Shown: in pieces, positions 45,101-56,163 of the stretch | Numbering within the stretch: position 1 is the stretch's first letter | Layout of the letters: the number at the start of each line of letters is the position of its first letter | Assembly: GCA_007922225.1 (NCBI GenBank) | Contig: ML679969.1 | Location: 18,287,999 to 18,351,998 of the forward strand | Source of the DNA: Emydura subglobosa | Lineage: Eukaryota > Chordata > Testudines > Chelidae | Direction of reading: 5' to 3' | Length of the DNA: 64,000 bases | Program-made: the position numbers and the translations under genes | The notes under the pieces: generated by a model | The model's database searches: none | The model's input: the letters and a program-made list of their open reading frames with translations, nothing else | What the model was told of the DNA's origin: nothing

Positions 45101-47798
45101 TGCTCAACACGTCTGAAACCCAGGCCCTTACTCACCCTGCCTCAGTTTCCTCATATATAAAGTGGAGAGAGAGTAATCTGGTTTGCGAGTGCTCAGCCCC
45201 TCTGGGAGAGAGCATGGCCTAGTGGGCTGGGTTCTAGTCCCAGCTCTGGTGCTGAACTGCAGGGTGACTTTGGGCAAGTCCCTTCCCTGCTCTGTGCCTC
45301 AGTTTCCCCTCCTGCCCTTGCTCTGTCTTCTCTATTTCAACTGTAAGGCCTTTGGGTAGGGCTCTCACGCTGTCTGTAGTGCCCAGCACAGCGGGGCCCT
45401 GATCTCAGCTGGGTCTCTAGCACGAAGCAATAAGTGTTCCTGACAAGAGGACAGTCGGGGGAATGCCGGCTAAGAGCTCGGTCTCTCACATTGCTCCCTG
45501 TTTGCCATAGGCCTCCCGCTCCCAACAGCTCAGATTATGGGGAGCCCCTGCGCTTCTGAGCCGGACAACATGCTTACCCGCAGGACACACAGCCGGAATT
45601 CCAGCCCGGGTGGATGAAGATGTCGTTGGGATTCACCGGGATGCGCTGCTCAGAGCCCTCTGCTTCGCTCATGTCATACTCCGCCAGCACCACCTCGTAG
45701 GTGCGGGAGGCGCTGGAAGGAAACCCCCGAGAGCCTGTGAGGGGGCAGCAGCTGCAATGCCCCATCTGGGCTTGGAAGGGTTCACATCTCATACCCCATA
45801 TGGGAGATGTCATCTTACTCCCCGCATCACGACTGCCAGCTACAGTGGCCTGGCCCTGTGTAGCTGCGAATGAGGGACTCGGAGCACAGGGCCCTGGAGA
45901 GTCCCCTGGGTGCTGTGGGGGGCAGAGCGCAGGGAGTGTCCCCTGGGCGCTGTGGGGGGCAAAGCACATAGGGTGTAGGCCAGACCCTGACTGATTGGCC
46001 CTGGCTGCAGGGGAGTCGTGCCTGAGTCGGGGCAGCCTGGCCCCAGTTGCCCCCTCCCTTCACATCGATTCTGGAAGCTGCACAAGGGCCAGTGAGATGC
46101 CCCGGCCCATGGGTCAGTGGGATCTTTGCCAGACCCTCCCGGCAGAGCTAGCTCCACAGCCATGGATGCCCCACAGAATAGCTTCCTGGGAACCCCCTCC
46201 CAGGGCAGGACGGACACTGACAGCACCTGCTCCTGCCCTGGCAGTGCTGGCCCACAGGGCCTCTGCTGCGCACGGCAAATCTTCACCCGAAGAGAACGAG
46301 GAGGAGGCTTACGAGATGCAGTGCGCAGCCGTCATGACCCAGCTGGGGGCGATAAGGGTCCCCCCACAGGTGTGGTAGAAAGCGCCATCCCGCGCGTACT
46401 GCAGGGAGATCTGCCAAGGGACAAGAGTAAGGGGTGGCATCGCCCTGCTAGGCATTACTGACCCCCACCGCCCCGCACACGGCGCTTCGCTGGTGCCCCT
46501 CAATCCTGACCCCAGCCCGTGCTAACCCCTCCCTGGGGTCCCCCCACAGTTCTGCTGGGGCCCTTCCACCCCCACTCACACCCCTTGCTCTCCCGCCCAG
46601 CTGGGTCAGCGCGCCTCAATCTTGCACCAGCCAGTCCTGGGGTTGTCCTGGGACGTGGGGCTGAAGCTTTGTTTAGTCCTGACTTGAGTTCTGTTCCCCA
46701 GGTGCGAGATGAGACCTCAGCCAACTGCCCTGCCCCCCCGCCCTGCCCCGCCCACCCAGCACAATCCCCAGGGGCCTGGCTCACCTGCCAGGGCCAGCTG
46801 TAGGGCACAGCGTCCTCGCCATTCACCACCCTCGCGTGGGGCGGATAGATGGGAATGCCGCACCCGTAGGCTGGGGGAGGAGGGCTGCGTGTTACCCAGA
46901 CTGCCAGGGGCGAGGACACCAGCCGGGGAGCAGGGCCTCCCCTCGCCTCCCAACCCAGCCACGGAGTGAATCCACCTCCCCACCTCCCACTCCCAGCCAG
47001 GGAGAGGGATCAGCCCATCATCCACCTCAGATTCAAGGCACCGTAGTGCCCGTTTCTTTATGGGGTCCCCGGTCCCATGAGCAATACTCAACTCCCCGCA
47101 ACAAATCCCCTGGCCCCTTTGCAGGAGGGCACCATCTCCCTCCCATCCTGCCTCATGCAGGCCGTGCCCCTCCCCGCTGGCTGGTGCGGGGGGGGGGGAA
47201 AGGAGGGGCGCTGAAGAGTCTCTTGGGGCTGGCCCCTGCCCAGAGGAAGAGGCGGCTGTTTCCCTTGTGTTTCTAGTCATGTTTTGTTCCCGCTCCTCCC
47301 TGGGTCAGGGTCCAACAGCCACGTTGCCCCTCTCTCCAAACAGGGCATCTTGCCAGGCCTGCAACGGGAGTGGATGTGGGGCTGAGCCCCCATGGGGCAG
47401 GAAGCACCACCTCCACCCTTTCCCTCCCTTCCCTAGCCAGTGCCATCCTACAGAGAAGGGTCTGAGCCCCAGTGGGGCAGCATCTCTGGCTGAAGGCAAA
47501 GTGAACGAGATGGGCACTGGGCCAGCTCCTCTGATCGCTGTGCCAAGGGGCAGCCATCCCCTGAGGCCAGTGGGGTGAGAGTGGCATGAGTGGGAGCAGA
47601 GGCAGGGGCAGGGCCACTGGTAGCCACTTGTCCCCTGCAGGGGGAGTTGGGTCCCAGGGGATCTGAGTGCGTCCAGGGGGTGCAGACCCCTGCCCAAGGG
47701 AGCACTCCACGCACTGGCAAAAGAGAGGGAAAAAGACCCCGTGGGAGCTGTTATTTACCACCAGCCGCCAGCAGCACTGTGATCAGCAGCCTCAGCAT
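42152..47798 (-). CDS. CELA3B: chymotrypsin-like elastase 3 (proproteinase E-like), tandem copy B, 8 coding exons, 269 aa
   Basis: Coding exons in transcript order: 47759-47798, 46785-46870, 46313-46410, 45578-45712, 44236-44372, 43397-43539, 42943-43095, 42152-42169. All splice sites are GT-AG and the phases are identical to copy A; the total is 810 bp. Signal peptide is 1-14, the activation peptide contains Cys17, and cleavage is expected at R27|VVNGED. Catalytic His72, Asp122 and Ser216 (GDSGGP) are present, and Cys116/Cys119 give the CELA3-type extra disulfide. It differs from copy A in DDIAL (Asp for the usual Asn before the catalytic Asp), a one-residue shorter loop in exon 6 ([10 protein letters not shown]), SSRGC after SFV, and the C-terminus ILTNN. 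It looks intact and functional. It lies upstream of copy A on the same strand, with about 8 kb between the genes, so it arose by tandem duplication. Assignment to CELA3 is by eye; 3A versus 3B is undecided. Confidence 0.93.
44536..44774. repeat. 115-bp tandem repeat, about 2.1 copies, in intron 4 of copy B
   Basis: Units 44536-44650 and 44651-44765 differ at only a few positions, and a third unit starts at 44766. It lies about 160 bp upstream, in transcript direction, of the exon 5 acceptor and appears recent. Confidence 0.9.
45205..45435 (+). repeat. CORE-SINE/MIR-like element in intron 4 of copy B
   Basis: Well-preserved order: GCATGGCCTAGTGGGCTGGG, TTCTAGTCCCAGCTCTG, GGGTGACTTTGGGCAAGTC, CTGTGCCTCAGTTTCCCC. 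This is a tRNA-derived SINE head with a conserved core. Confidence 0.75.
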
Positions 47799-47835
47799 CC
47801 TGGCCAGAGTTACCTGGCGTAGCCTGTCCCAGGCC

Positions 47836-47842
47836 TTTAATA
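47836..47842 (-). promoter_or_regulatory. TATA-like box of elastase copy B
   Basis: TATTAAA on the minus strand, 38 bp upstream of the start codon, with the same context (TATTAAAGG) as in copy A. Confidence 0.7.
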
Positions 47843-47867
47843 GCCCCTTTATCAGCAGGGCCTGGCA

Positions 47868-47887
47868 GCAGGTGTTGGAACATCCTG
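47868..47887 (-). promoter_or_regulatory. promoter block shared by both elastase copies (E-box CACCTG), copy B
   Basis: The minus strand reads CAGGATGTTCCAACACCTGC, 19 of 20 identical to the block in copy A, while most surrounding bases have diverged. It is closer to the TATA box (about 26 bp) than in copy A (about 52 bp). Confidence 0.45.
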
Positions 47888-49164
47888 GCTTATCACAGGG
47901 AGGCCCAAGGACGCCTTGTGTAGCTGGCTGGAGGGACTGGTTCCCACTGCCTTGTGTACCTGGCCTTGGGGAAACCTTTGATTGATTGCCCCCTTCAATA
48001 GGAGCCAGCCACCATCCCGTCACCAGGCAGCCGGCCTGTGGGAGAGGAGGAGTCAGGGCCCCGAATTAATGCACACCTGGCACTCAGCTTAGATGCCTCC
48101 GATTTGGTGAGTTCAGATGGGGCCACCGGCCTGCCTCAGGGGTGCTGAGGGCCCGCAGCTCTAGACACAGCCGGCGGGAGGCGGGGACGCTCAGCAGCGC
48201 TGGGAACCCAGCTCAAGGGGTCTCCATCAGGCCCTCAAAATCCAGGGCCCCATTTGCCAATTGGTGCCAGAGCCAGCATTGCCAATGCCAGGAGCTAACA
48301 GCCGGCGGGGGGCCAGAAGATGTGATGAGACCCAGGGCTGGTCCAGCGGCTTGACACGGAGCACCTGCATCCTGTCGCTAGGTGCCCAGCCCCTGCACCG
48401 CTCCTGGAGCCCGGAGCGCTAGGGAGCTGCCCAGCACTCTGCCAGTGCCCGTAGGAAGCAGCTGTACTTCTCTTCGGGCCCCGGAGAGTGCCCTCCCCAC
48501 ACAAGCACTCTCTCACTTCCGCTGATGCCAAGGCCACTGGTCCCCTGCACCCAGAGTCACGCCCCGGCTCCCCCGTGCTGGAAATCCTGACTCCCAAAGG
48601 CGGGGCTGGGGCAGCAGGAGTGGCCTGGCAGCTGCTGCTCACTCTTCAGGGATGTGCAGCTCAGCACCCCTTGGGCATGACCAGCTTCCCCCACCCCAAA
48701 GCCTCCTAATCAGGGAGATTGGGCACAGGTGGGTCCAGGCAGCACATATAACGCCCCCTCCCGCTGCAGTGCTCTGTGCCCACGGTGACTGGGCACGCCT
48801 GTTTGCCCGGCTAGCTCCACCGCAGCCCCATGCCTTCCCCTGCAACTGTGACCGAGCCACACAGCCAGCAGGGGACACTGCCCCCAGGGCAGTTAGTGCA
48901 CCCGCTCTGCCCATGGTGCCATCAAATCACACACTGCCCCGCGGGGCTGCATGTAACAGTGGTCAGACAGAGGGTGATTTTTTAAATGAGCAGCCCCCCT
49001 GCCCGCCCCCTTGTGCATCTGGGGGATAACATGGCCACTGCTTGGGCCTGGTTTTGATCTCACGCCAGTGTAAATCCACAGTGACTCAGGGAACTTAGTG
49101 GATTTGCACCTAGGGCTGCTAACCTGGCATGAGATCGGAATCAGGCCCATACTGTGAGAAAGGC
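47888..49164. other. intergenic DNA upstream of copy B
   Basis: No gene is recognised. A fragment related to the GTGTAAATCC foldback family lies at about 49040-49150. Confidence 0.4.
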
Positions 49165-49380
49165 AGGACGGTCAAGTGGTTAGAGCACTAGCCGGCGAGT
49201 TGAGCGTGCGGAGCTGAGAGCGCTGCTGAGCCCCAGCCTCCCTGTGTGACCTGGGGAAGTCGCTCAGCCTCCCTCGTCCCCAGCCGTCCAATGGGGACAC
49301 GAGCCCGCCCTGCCTCGGAGTAGTGAAGGCAGATACCATGAGGATTGGGAGGCTCTTGGAGATGGAAATGGGTCAGCACA
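49165..49380 (+). repeat. CORE-SINE/MIR-like fragment
   Basis: Has a tRNA-like head (CAAGTGGTTAGAGCACTAGC), then CTGTGTGACCTGGGGAAGTC, GCTCAGCCTCCCTCG and CCAATGGGGACACGAG, in SINE order and degraded. Confidence 0.65.
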
Positions 49381-52300
49381 AAATAACCCTGGGGCAGCGT
49401 CTCATGCAGCCTTGTATCAGGGCACTTGTGGCAGAGTCTCAGCCCCTCATTGTCTGGCGAGCCCCATCCGGTGTCAGCAGCGTGGGGTGTTTTCCCCCAG
49501 CCATCGCTCTCGGGTCCGTGGGGCTGGCCCTGCTCAGCCCCTCAGAACACGCCTGTGGCGGCTCTAGCCTATAGGCTCTCCCTGTCCAGGAGGTCTGGCT
49601 GGGCCTGACACTGTGGCCAGCTGGGTTGAGGGTGCCCTAGCCATGCCCAGAGCTGGGTCTGGGGGCCCTCAGGGAAGGTCTCTGGGACAAGAGACAGGCC
49701 CCGCTCTGAGGGACGGGACTGGCGCAGTTCAAGGCAGCAGCACCAGCCTTTCCGCACAGCGGCCCAGCAAGGGCGCCCACGCGGGCTCCAGCTCCCCAAC
49801 CGCTGCCTTTCTCGTGTGGAGACCCATGTCTCGCTCCCTTCTCCCGGGTGTCCAGGCTGCACAGTCCCCTGACTAGCCTGCGCTAGCCCCAGCAGAGACA
49901 GGGGCCTGCCCCAGTCACAGCCCCCAAGCTCGCTCTGTGCCAGCCTGTTGGATTCCCAGGGAAAACGCCTTGCAGAGAAACATGGCACACGAAAGAGGTT
50001 CACTAGACACCCCCGACCTGCGCTGTGGCTGGAGCGTCCTTCCAAACCCCACCCACGGGTTCCCTTCAAGTTCATCCCAGCTTCAGCTCCAAACAAGTGC
50101 CCAGTAGTCCCAGTCTTTCCAACCCCACATGGCCCATGCGTTCTGCTGTTTGCTGGACCAGGAAGATGCCAGGAGTCTGTGCAAACCTAGGCTATTTATC
50201 CCCAAATCCTTTCTTTGCCCAATTTTCCCTGGTGAGCCCAGTATCTGAATTCCTGAAGGTTTGCCCAGGATATCGCCAGTCTGTCACAAAGACAACGGGG
50301 CACCCGCAGTGACCCCCCTCCCTGCCCTGCTCTGCCATGTGTCTTCTTCCAGCCTGTGGGGTGAGAAAGCCTGACTGAATGGGGGGGATGCCAGGTGGGG
50401 CTGGAACAGGCTTGACCCCCAACCCAGCATGTCTGGGGGGCCCCCCACATCCCGACTGCCATCAGGGCACAGGGATGCCGCTGAGTGCAGTGTGAAAGGT
50501 GGATGCGTCCTGCAGGATGCACCCACAGGAGGCCAAGGGGGGTTGGAATACCATGGCAGAGGCTGCATGAAGGAGCGGCAAGTTCACACATCCACTCGGG
50601 GTGAAGCCCAGGGCTGGCCCTGTCCCTAGGGGGCAGGCGTGAGCTGTGTCTCCAGTGCCTCATGGGCTCCAGGGGTCACAACAGCATGTGCAAGGGGCAG
50701 AACGTGCCATGATCCCTGAGGGCCCTGCTCCAAATGCCCGCCTTTCCCTCCTGCCCCTGCGCTCCAGCCCAGACCCCAACCCCACACAGAAACACTCCTG
50801 GGACCAGCCCCACTGGCAGGGAGCAGCGTTGCCCATGAGCTGGAGGCTCTGTCTGGAAGGTTGCAGCGGAGATGCCCATGACAGATCCAGGGGGCTGGGA
50901 GGGATGCCCGGGGACAGACAGGTAGCAGCAGGTGTGCAGGGGTCACCAGCTGGAGGCCCTGGCGTGATGCTGGTGACCAGTGAGCGTTCTCCTTGGCCTG
51001 GGAACTCGCTAAACCCTCAAGACACCTGGCTCAGCCAGGGGCTGCCCGTTTTGGGGGCACAGGGGCAGAGGGCAGTGCCATTGCAGGGGTTAAGCCAGCC
51101 GGCCAGGAGGCTGTGTGCTCTGGGCCTGGCCATGGGCCTGCCAGGAAAGAAGCTCTTCAGCCCAGGTGTGGGAGACAAGGGGTGGAGCTTGGAAACCTGC
51201 GGGAAGTCACCCAGTGAATGGGGACAGTCGGGGATGGGGGGCAAGGCTGGCTGCAATATCAGATCCCACCATGCCCAGAGCTGGCCTGCTAAGGGAGACA
51301 GGGAGAGAACTATCCAGTGATGTACCAAGCCCCCGTTCACCCAGTGGTGCCCACTTCTATGCCTGGGCTAGGCTCTGTGCATCTCCCCCAACCCCCAGGA
51401 GCACTGCTCAGCGGGACAAGCTGCAGGGAATGAAGGCAAAAGTGAAGGGCTAATTTCCCCTCCTCCAATCTGTGTCCTGCTCAGCCCAGCTCTGTGCTGG
51501 ACCCGGCGCCATGGCCAGGCACTGGGAAGGTGGCTCATTGTTAAATCTTTCCTGAGTCGATGCATCCCCACGATAGCGATGGCTCAGGCTGTTCCATGGG
51601 CGGACTGTGCACCAGGAAAGGGACGGCAGCAGCTCCTGCCCCAGCCGGCTCTGGCAGGAACATGTTAAAGTGAGCAGCAGGGGAAACCGGAGAGAGCGAA
51701 CAGCTGGATCCAAATCTGCAGAGCGCTCCGGTGCAATTGGTGTGGGCTGCAGTGGGTTGGGGAATTCCATCCCTCCTCCCCACATTCCAGGCTTTCCAGC
51801 CCCCTCACACACAGGGAGTGTGGAATCACGCGTGTAGAAGCACAATCATGCCCCCACAGTATGAGCTCTGTCTCTCTCGCACGCACACTCCCACTGTGTA
51901 AATGGCTTTGCTCGCCTTGGGTGAGGAATGCACAAAAGAAAATCACTGAAATAGCTGGGAATTTCGGAGGCATAAATAATGTGCTGCTCTCCCCAGTCCC
52001 TGCCCTGCAGAGAGACTCAGAGCCATGGGGATTGTTCCACCTGTGTAGCCCCACTGAATTCACTGGGGTAAGGAGGAGCTTGTTTGACCCCTTCGCATCC
52101 TCTCCTGATCCCCTGGCAAAATGGAGTGTGAAACACCAGCCAGGGCAGTGCTCACTGGGCCTGCTGTGCACTCCATGGCACCAGCTCTCTGCCGGTGAGA
52201 CTCCATTGATGGTACAGGTGTACAGGAGGTGTACAGGAGCAGAGAGTGGGGCTGGCGGGTGCCAGAGGGCAGATGGAGCCGATGCTGAGGGCATGCGCCA

Positions 52301-52977
52301 ATCTCTTCCCAATAAACTGGCCCTGGCAGCAGCTGGAGACCATGAAATCCTGCTAATGGGGCCACAAGGAGCGCTTTGAAGCCATCCCCAGCCATGAAAG
52401 CTGAAAGAGCTAAAGGGCTGTTTCATATGCAAGGCTTGTGTATGCTATAGCCATTGGCACGGGGCGGGAGAGGGCCACCAGGCCGTGAGAGACCACTAGC
52501 CGTGCTGCAGCTGTGAGCTGAAAGATGTGACTTCAAGGGGCAGTTTCCAGGGGATGCCTGGGCACCCACAGGGCACCCCACAGTGGCTACGCCTGGCTTC
52601 ATGTCTGCCCAGTCTGTGGTGCAGAGTCAAGGGCCCATCAGAGTTGGTGTCTAGGCCTGCAGGATTGGGGAGCTATTGAGGGGGAAGATCTGCCCGTCTG
52701 TGGCTGGGGTGGCATCAGTCCAGCTGTCTACACGCTCGGCCGGGCAGGGGTTATGCCGGAAGGGCAGGGCTCCGGGCTTGGAGGAGAGAAGCCGCGAGGA
52801 TGCTGAGTCCTGGCACTCAACCCCCTGCAGCGATTCACCTCCAGAGGTCTTGGCACAATGAACTCCCTTGTTTCCGCTGCCTGAAGCTTCTCTGCCCCTC
52901 ACCCCTCCGCCCATGTCCCATGCACCCCCCCTGCCTGCCCCACCCCAGCTGTTATCCGGGTTCTGCCAACCCAAAGC
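49381..52977. other. GC-rich intergenic DNA, no gene recognised
   Basis: Long open frames occur on both strands at once, as expected in GC-rich non-coding DNA. I see no splice-consistent exon chain, domain motif, tRNA or known repeat. Confidence 0.4.
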
Positions 52978-53935
52978 TTGTGGTAACTTTACTTAGTCCA
53001 AGGTGGTGTCAGGAAATCAGCCAGATGGGGACACGGCTGTTCAGCCCATAGATGGACGGGTAGAAACAGTGCAACACAAAAGTGCCCTTACTACAAAGCT
53101 ATACTTAGGCACACACAACAGGAGAGGGCTCTTTGTTCTGTTAAATCCCTGGAAAAGACTTGTGTTCAGAGAGAAATCAGCACGGGACACAGCGATGCAA
53201 AGCCAGGGAAAGTCTTTACTGAACTACACCAAAACCAGCCAGGACTGGCTCAGCTATCCCCTAATAGTCTAACTCTATTGCTATGGCAACAAGCTAAACT
53301 CTGTTGCTACAGCAACCTAGGCACTAAGGCAAGACATGAAATACACAACACTTACTTTGAAGCTATACTTTACCTAGGCTCAAGCACTTACACATGTCCC
53401 TCCCCAGCAGGTTAGTAAAAAACCTCAACTTTCAGTAAGTGCCAAAGTCTGGGGTGGCTTACTAGTTCTGACTGGCCTGATCTTCCAGCTGTCGTTGGAG
53501 GACCCAGAAGCTGTGTCCAAGAAGAGACCCCAACGAGTTCAAACCTCTCCCCCCTTATTTATCCTTCTTAGCAGACAACAACAGGTCAAGAAAGAGGAAA
53601 AAAGTTTCAAAAGTTAGACCTCAGGTTGCCAGAGCACTTAATTAATGAGATGGGTTCCTACACAATCTGCATATCTTGAGGCCCGGACAAACATCTCCCC
53701 CCTCCCCCCGGCCTGCCTAAATAAGCATACTGGTCTTTTCCTGAAACACAGATCCCAGCACGTCCACCAGAGCATCAGGGAGGGGTACAGGGTCAGGCAA
53801 AGGTTGAGCAAAGGGCTCGGCTCTCCACCCCTCCTGGCTTAGTCATGCCAAGACTGCACAGGCCTGCAGAAAGGCCTACCAAGTTTGGCTGCTGTTAGCA
53901 ATAAATCTGATAATCGATATTACACTATCACGTGG
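52978..53935. repeat. AT-richer block, probable old LTR-type repeat (unclassified)
   Basis: The composition shifts abruptly from the GC-rich flanks. The block contains CTCTATTGCTATGGCAACAA followed by a near repeat CTCTGTTGCTACAGCAACC, and a plus-strand AATAAA near 53903. No reliable termini or target-site duplication were found. Confidence 0.3.
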
Positions 53936-55155
53936 TCCCTGGCCCTTTTACTGATCTATCAAAATCTCCCCGTACACAGCACCCCTTCTATGTGCACCCT
54001 GGCCACCCCCTTCCCAGACACCGGGAGACAAGTTGATTTGCCCGGTTGCTTATTCTTGCCAAGTGTTTCCTTTAGTCCCCTTTCTCCACTCTGTGCCCCA
54101 CAGGCTGGGAGGGCAAGGCCATGGGGCAGGTCTGTGCTAGCTGAGGGCCCCAAAGAAGAGATTTCCATCTTGAAGCTGGCCACCCCCCCGGAACCTTCCC
54201 TCTGCCATGGGGGAGTCCAACTCCCTGCTGCATTTTTCTACCCCTCCACCAACATCTCTCCCTCCCAGTATCTGCCCCTTGGCCCTTCCCAGGCCAGCCC
54301 GCCATTCTCCCTGAGCAGAACATGTTCTGCCCCGTATCACGCAGCTTCCAGCCCCTCACACGGAGCAAAGGGGCAAATATCCAGCAGGCAAAGCGAGGAA
54401 CCAACGGAATAAGGAGAAGGAGGGAAACCCCTCGTCCATGCAGCGTCTGGCTTCTTGGCGCTGCCCTCGGTCCTGGCTCAGGGAGGCAGGGGGCAGATCC
54501 TTAGAGCCCTTTGATTCCTGGGCCGTGGTTCTGATCAGGGAGGTCTGAAGCAGGTACACGTGCAGCGCCGGGTGCCAGCAACCCTGACCCCTGGCTGGGC
54601 CCGTAGGCCTGCCCTGAGAAATAAATAACCAGCAATGACTCCGCAGCTCACCCTGGCCTTGCTTTATCAGCCTTCAGCTGGTCAGTGACTCTCCAGCTGT
54701 TTTCTAGACCCCTCTCCCTGTGCCAGGTGCTTTCTAGCCTGTGCCTGGAGGGGCAGCATCATGCCACGTCTCCTGCTTCCCTCACCAGGTAGCTTTTGGT
54801 GCAGCCAGAGGCCCAGCCAGGGGCAGGATGCGCTAGGCTCTGTGCTGACAGGCGCTGTGGCACAGCCTTGCCCTGCATCTGGCGTTCATAGCGGTTTGCC
54901 TCGGGTAAACAGGGTCTGCCCATAATGGGGTTCCTGTCTGAGCCAGGAATGAGTCACTACGGTGGAGTCTGGACCGTTAACCCCTTGGTGACCTGGGCTC
55001 AGGTCCCGCTAATTCGAGCCAGGTCAATGCTTTCCCCAGAGCACCAGGATCAGAGGCCAGCCTTGCCCCAGGAAGGGGCTGTGCAGTGCTCCAGCTGGGC
55101 AAGGGTTAATGGGGGAGTGCCAGAGGAGGCGCACGCAAGGGGAGGACCATGCAGG
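53936..55155. other. intergenic stretch, no gene recognised
   Basis: Nothing supportable is seen; open frames lack signatures. Confidence 0.35.
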
Positions 55156-56163
55156 TGTGGGTGTTAGCTGCACACTAGGGCACCCCACCTTTACCCCAAT
55201 CCGCAGGGCTCAAGGCATAACCTGGTTAAGGCACCTCCACCCTTTCCCAATCCATACGGCTCCAGGGGGAAAGGCACTTACCCGTACCCACTTCACACTC
55301 TTGGGTTCAGGTCACCCATTTCCAGGCCAGAGGACTCCGGGTGTAACCTGGTTAATTGAAGTACCTGCCTTTCCCTTTCCAGAGGGCTCCGGGTGTAATT
55401 CTCTGCGGGTTTGCAGGATCTTTTACCAGTGAAGGAGCCTTACACAGTAATATCCTTATTCTCTATTTATTAACAATTACCAAATCAGAATCCACATGCT
55501 AAGCATGCAATGCTCACTATCCCAATAAGGCAGACAAACTTCTCCTCGGGGGCTAGTCAGGATTAGATCATCTGGGGATTCCAGCTTCTGCACAGCATGG
55601 TTGGCAGGGTGTTGCAGTCTGGCAGCTCTGACCTTTTTTAGGCTGAGTCCTGAAGCTAGGTTCCAAAGAACTTCCTTTTGAACCCCAGTTTATATAGTGA
55701 AACTTGAGTCCTGCTTAGCTGTACCTTAACCAATCATTTTAAACCAAAGCACTACAAAACACCAATCCTAGCCCATTGTGAAATGGTTCTTTAACCTCTC
55801 ATTTCCCACCACCTTAATTGATTTAAATAGTACCCACTTAGTTATGCAACAGACAGAAACAATCAAAGAACCAGACAGAAATCTTTCAGATAAACAATAG
55901 AGAAGTGGGTACCATAAAGACAAAACAATAAGAAGTGTAGATTTTACAAGTGTTGATCAGTGATTCTTAAGATCTGTTTCTTTATCTGATGGTGGTAGGT
56001 ACTATTAGGACAGTATCACCTTCTCAACAGCCTGATATTACATTCTCTTGAAGTAGTTTCAGGAATGTGAAGATCTGACTACCGGCTACTTAGCTTATGG
56101 CTGCTGCCTCTCCTGATATAAGCTGCTACTGCTTAGCCCAAGAACAAGGCCTTAGACCTTACA
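55156..56163 (-). mobile_element. candidate solo LTR
   Basis: On the minus strand it starts TGTAAGGTCTAAGG and ends CACCCACA, about 1008 bp, with a minus-strand AATAAA near 55468. The 3' third holds three degenerate copies of a phrase around CCGGAGCCCT / AACCAGGTTA. Flanking hexamers do not match well, so the boundaries are approximate. Confidence 0.42.

Noticed and set aside
46717..47280. 187-codon minus-strand frame and its plus-strand partner
   Set aside because: Lies in intron 1 of copy B; both strands are open because of GC content and neither has a family signature.
50646..51320. 224-codon plus-strand frame
   Set aside because: No domain, no signal peptide, no splice context, and equally long frames on the opposite strand; treated as a composition effect.
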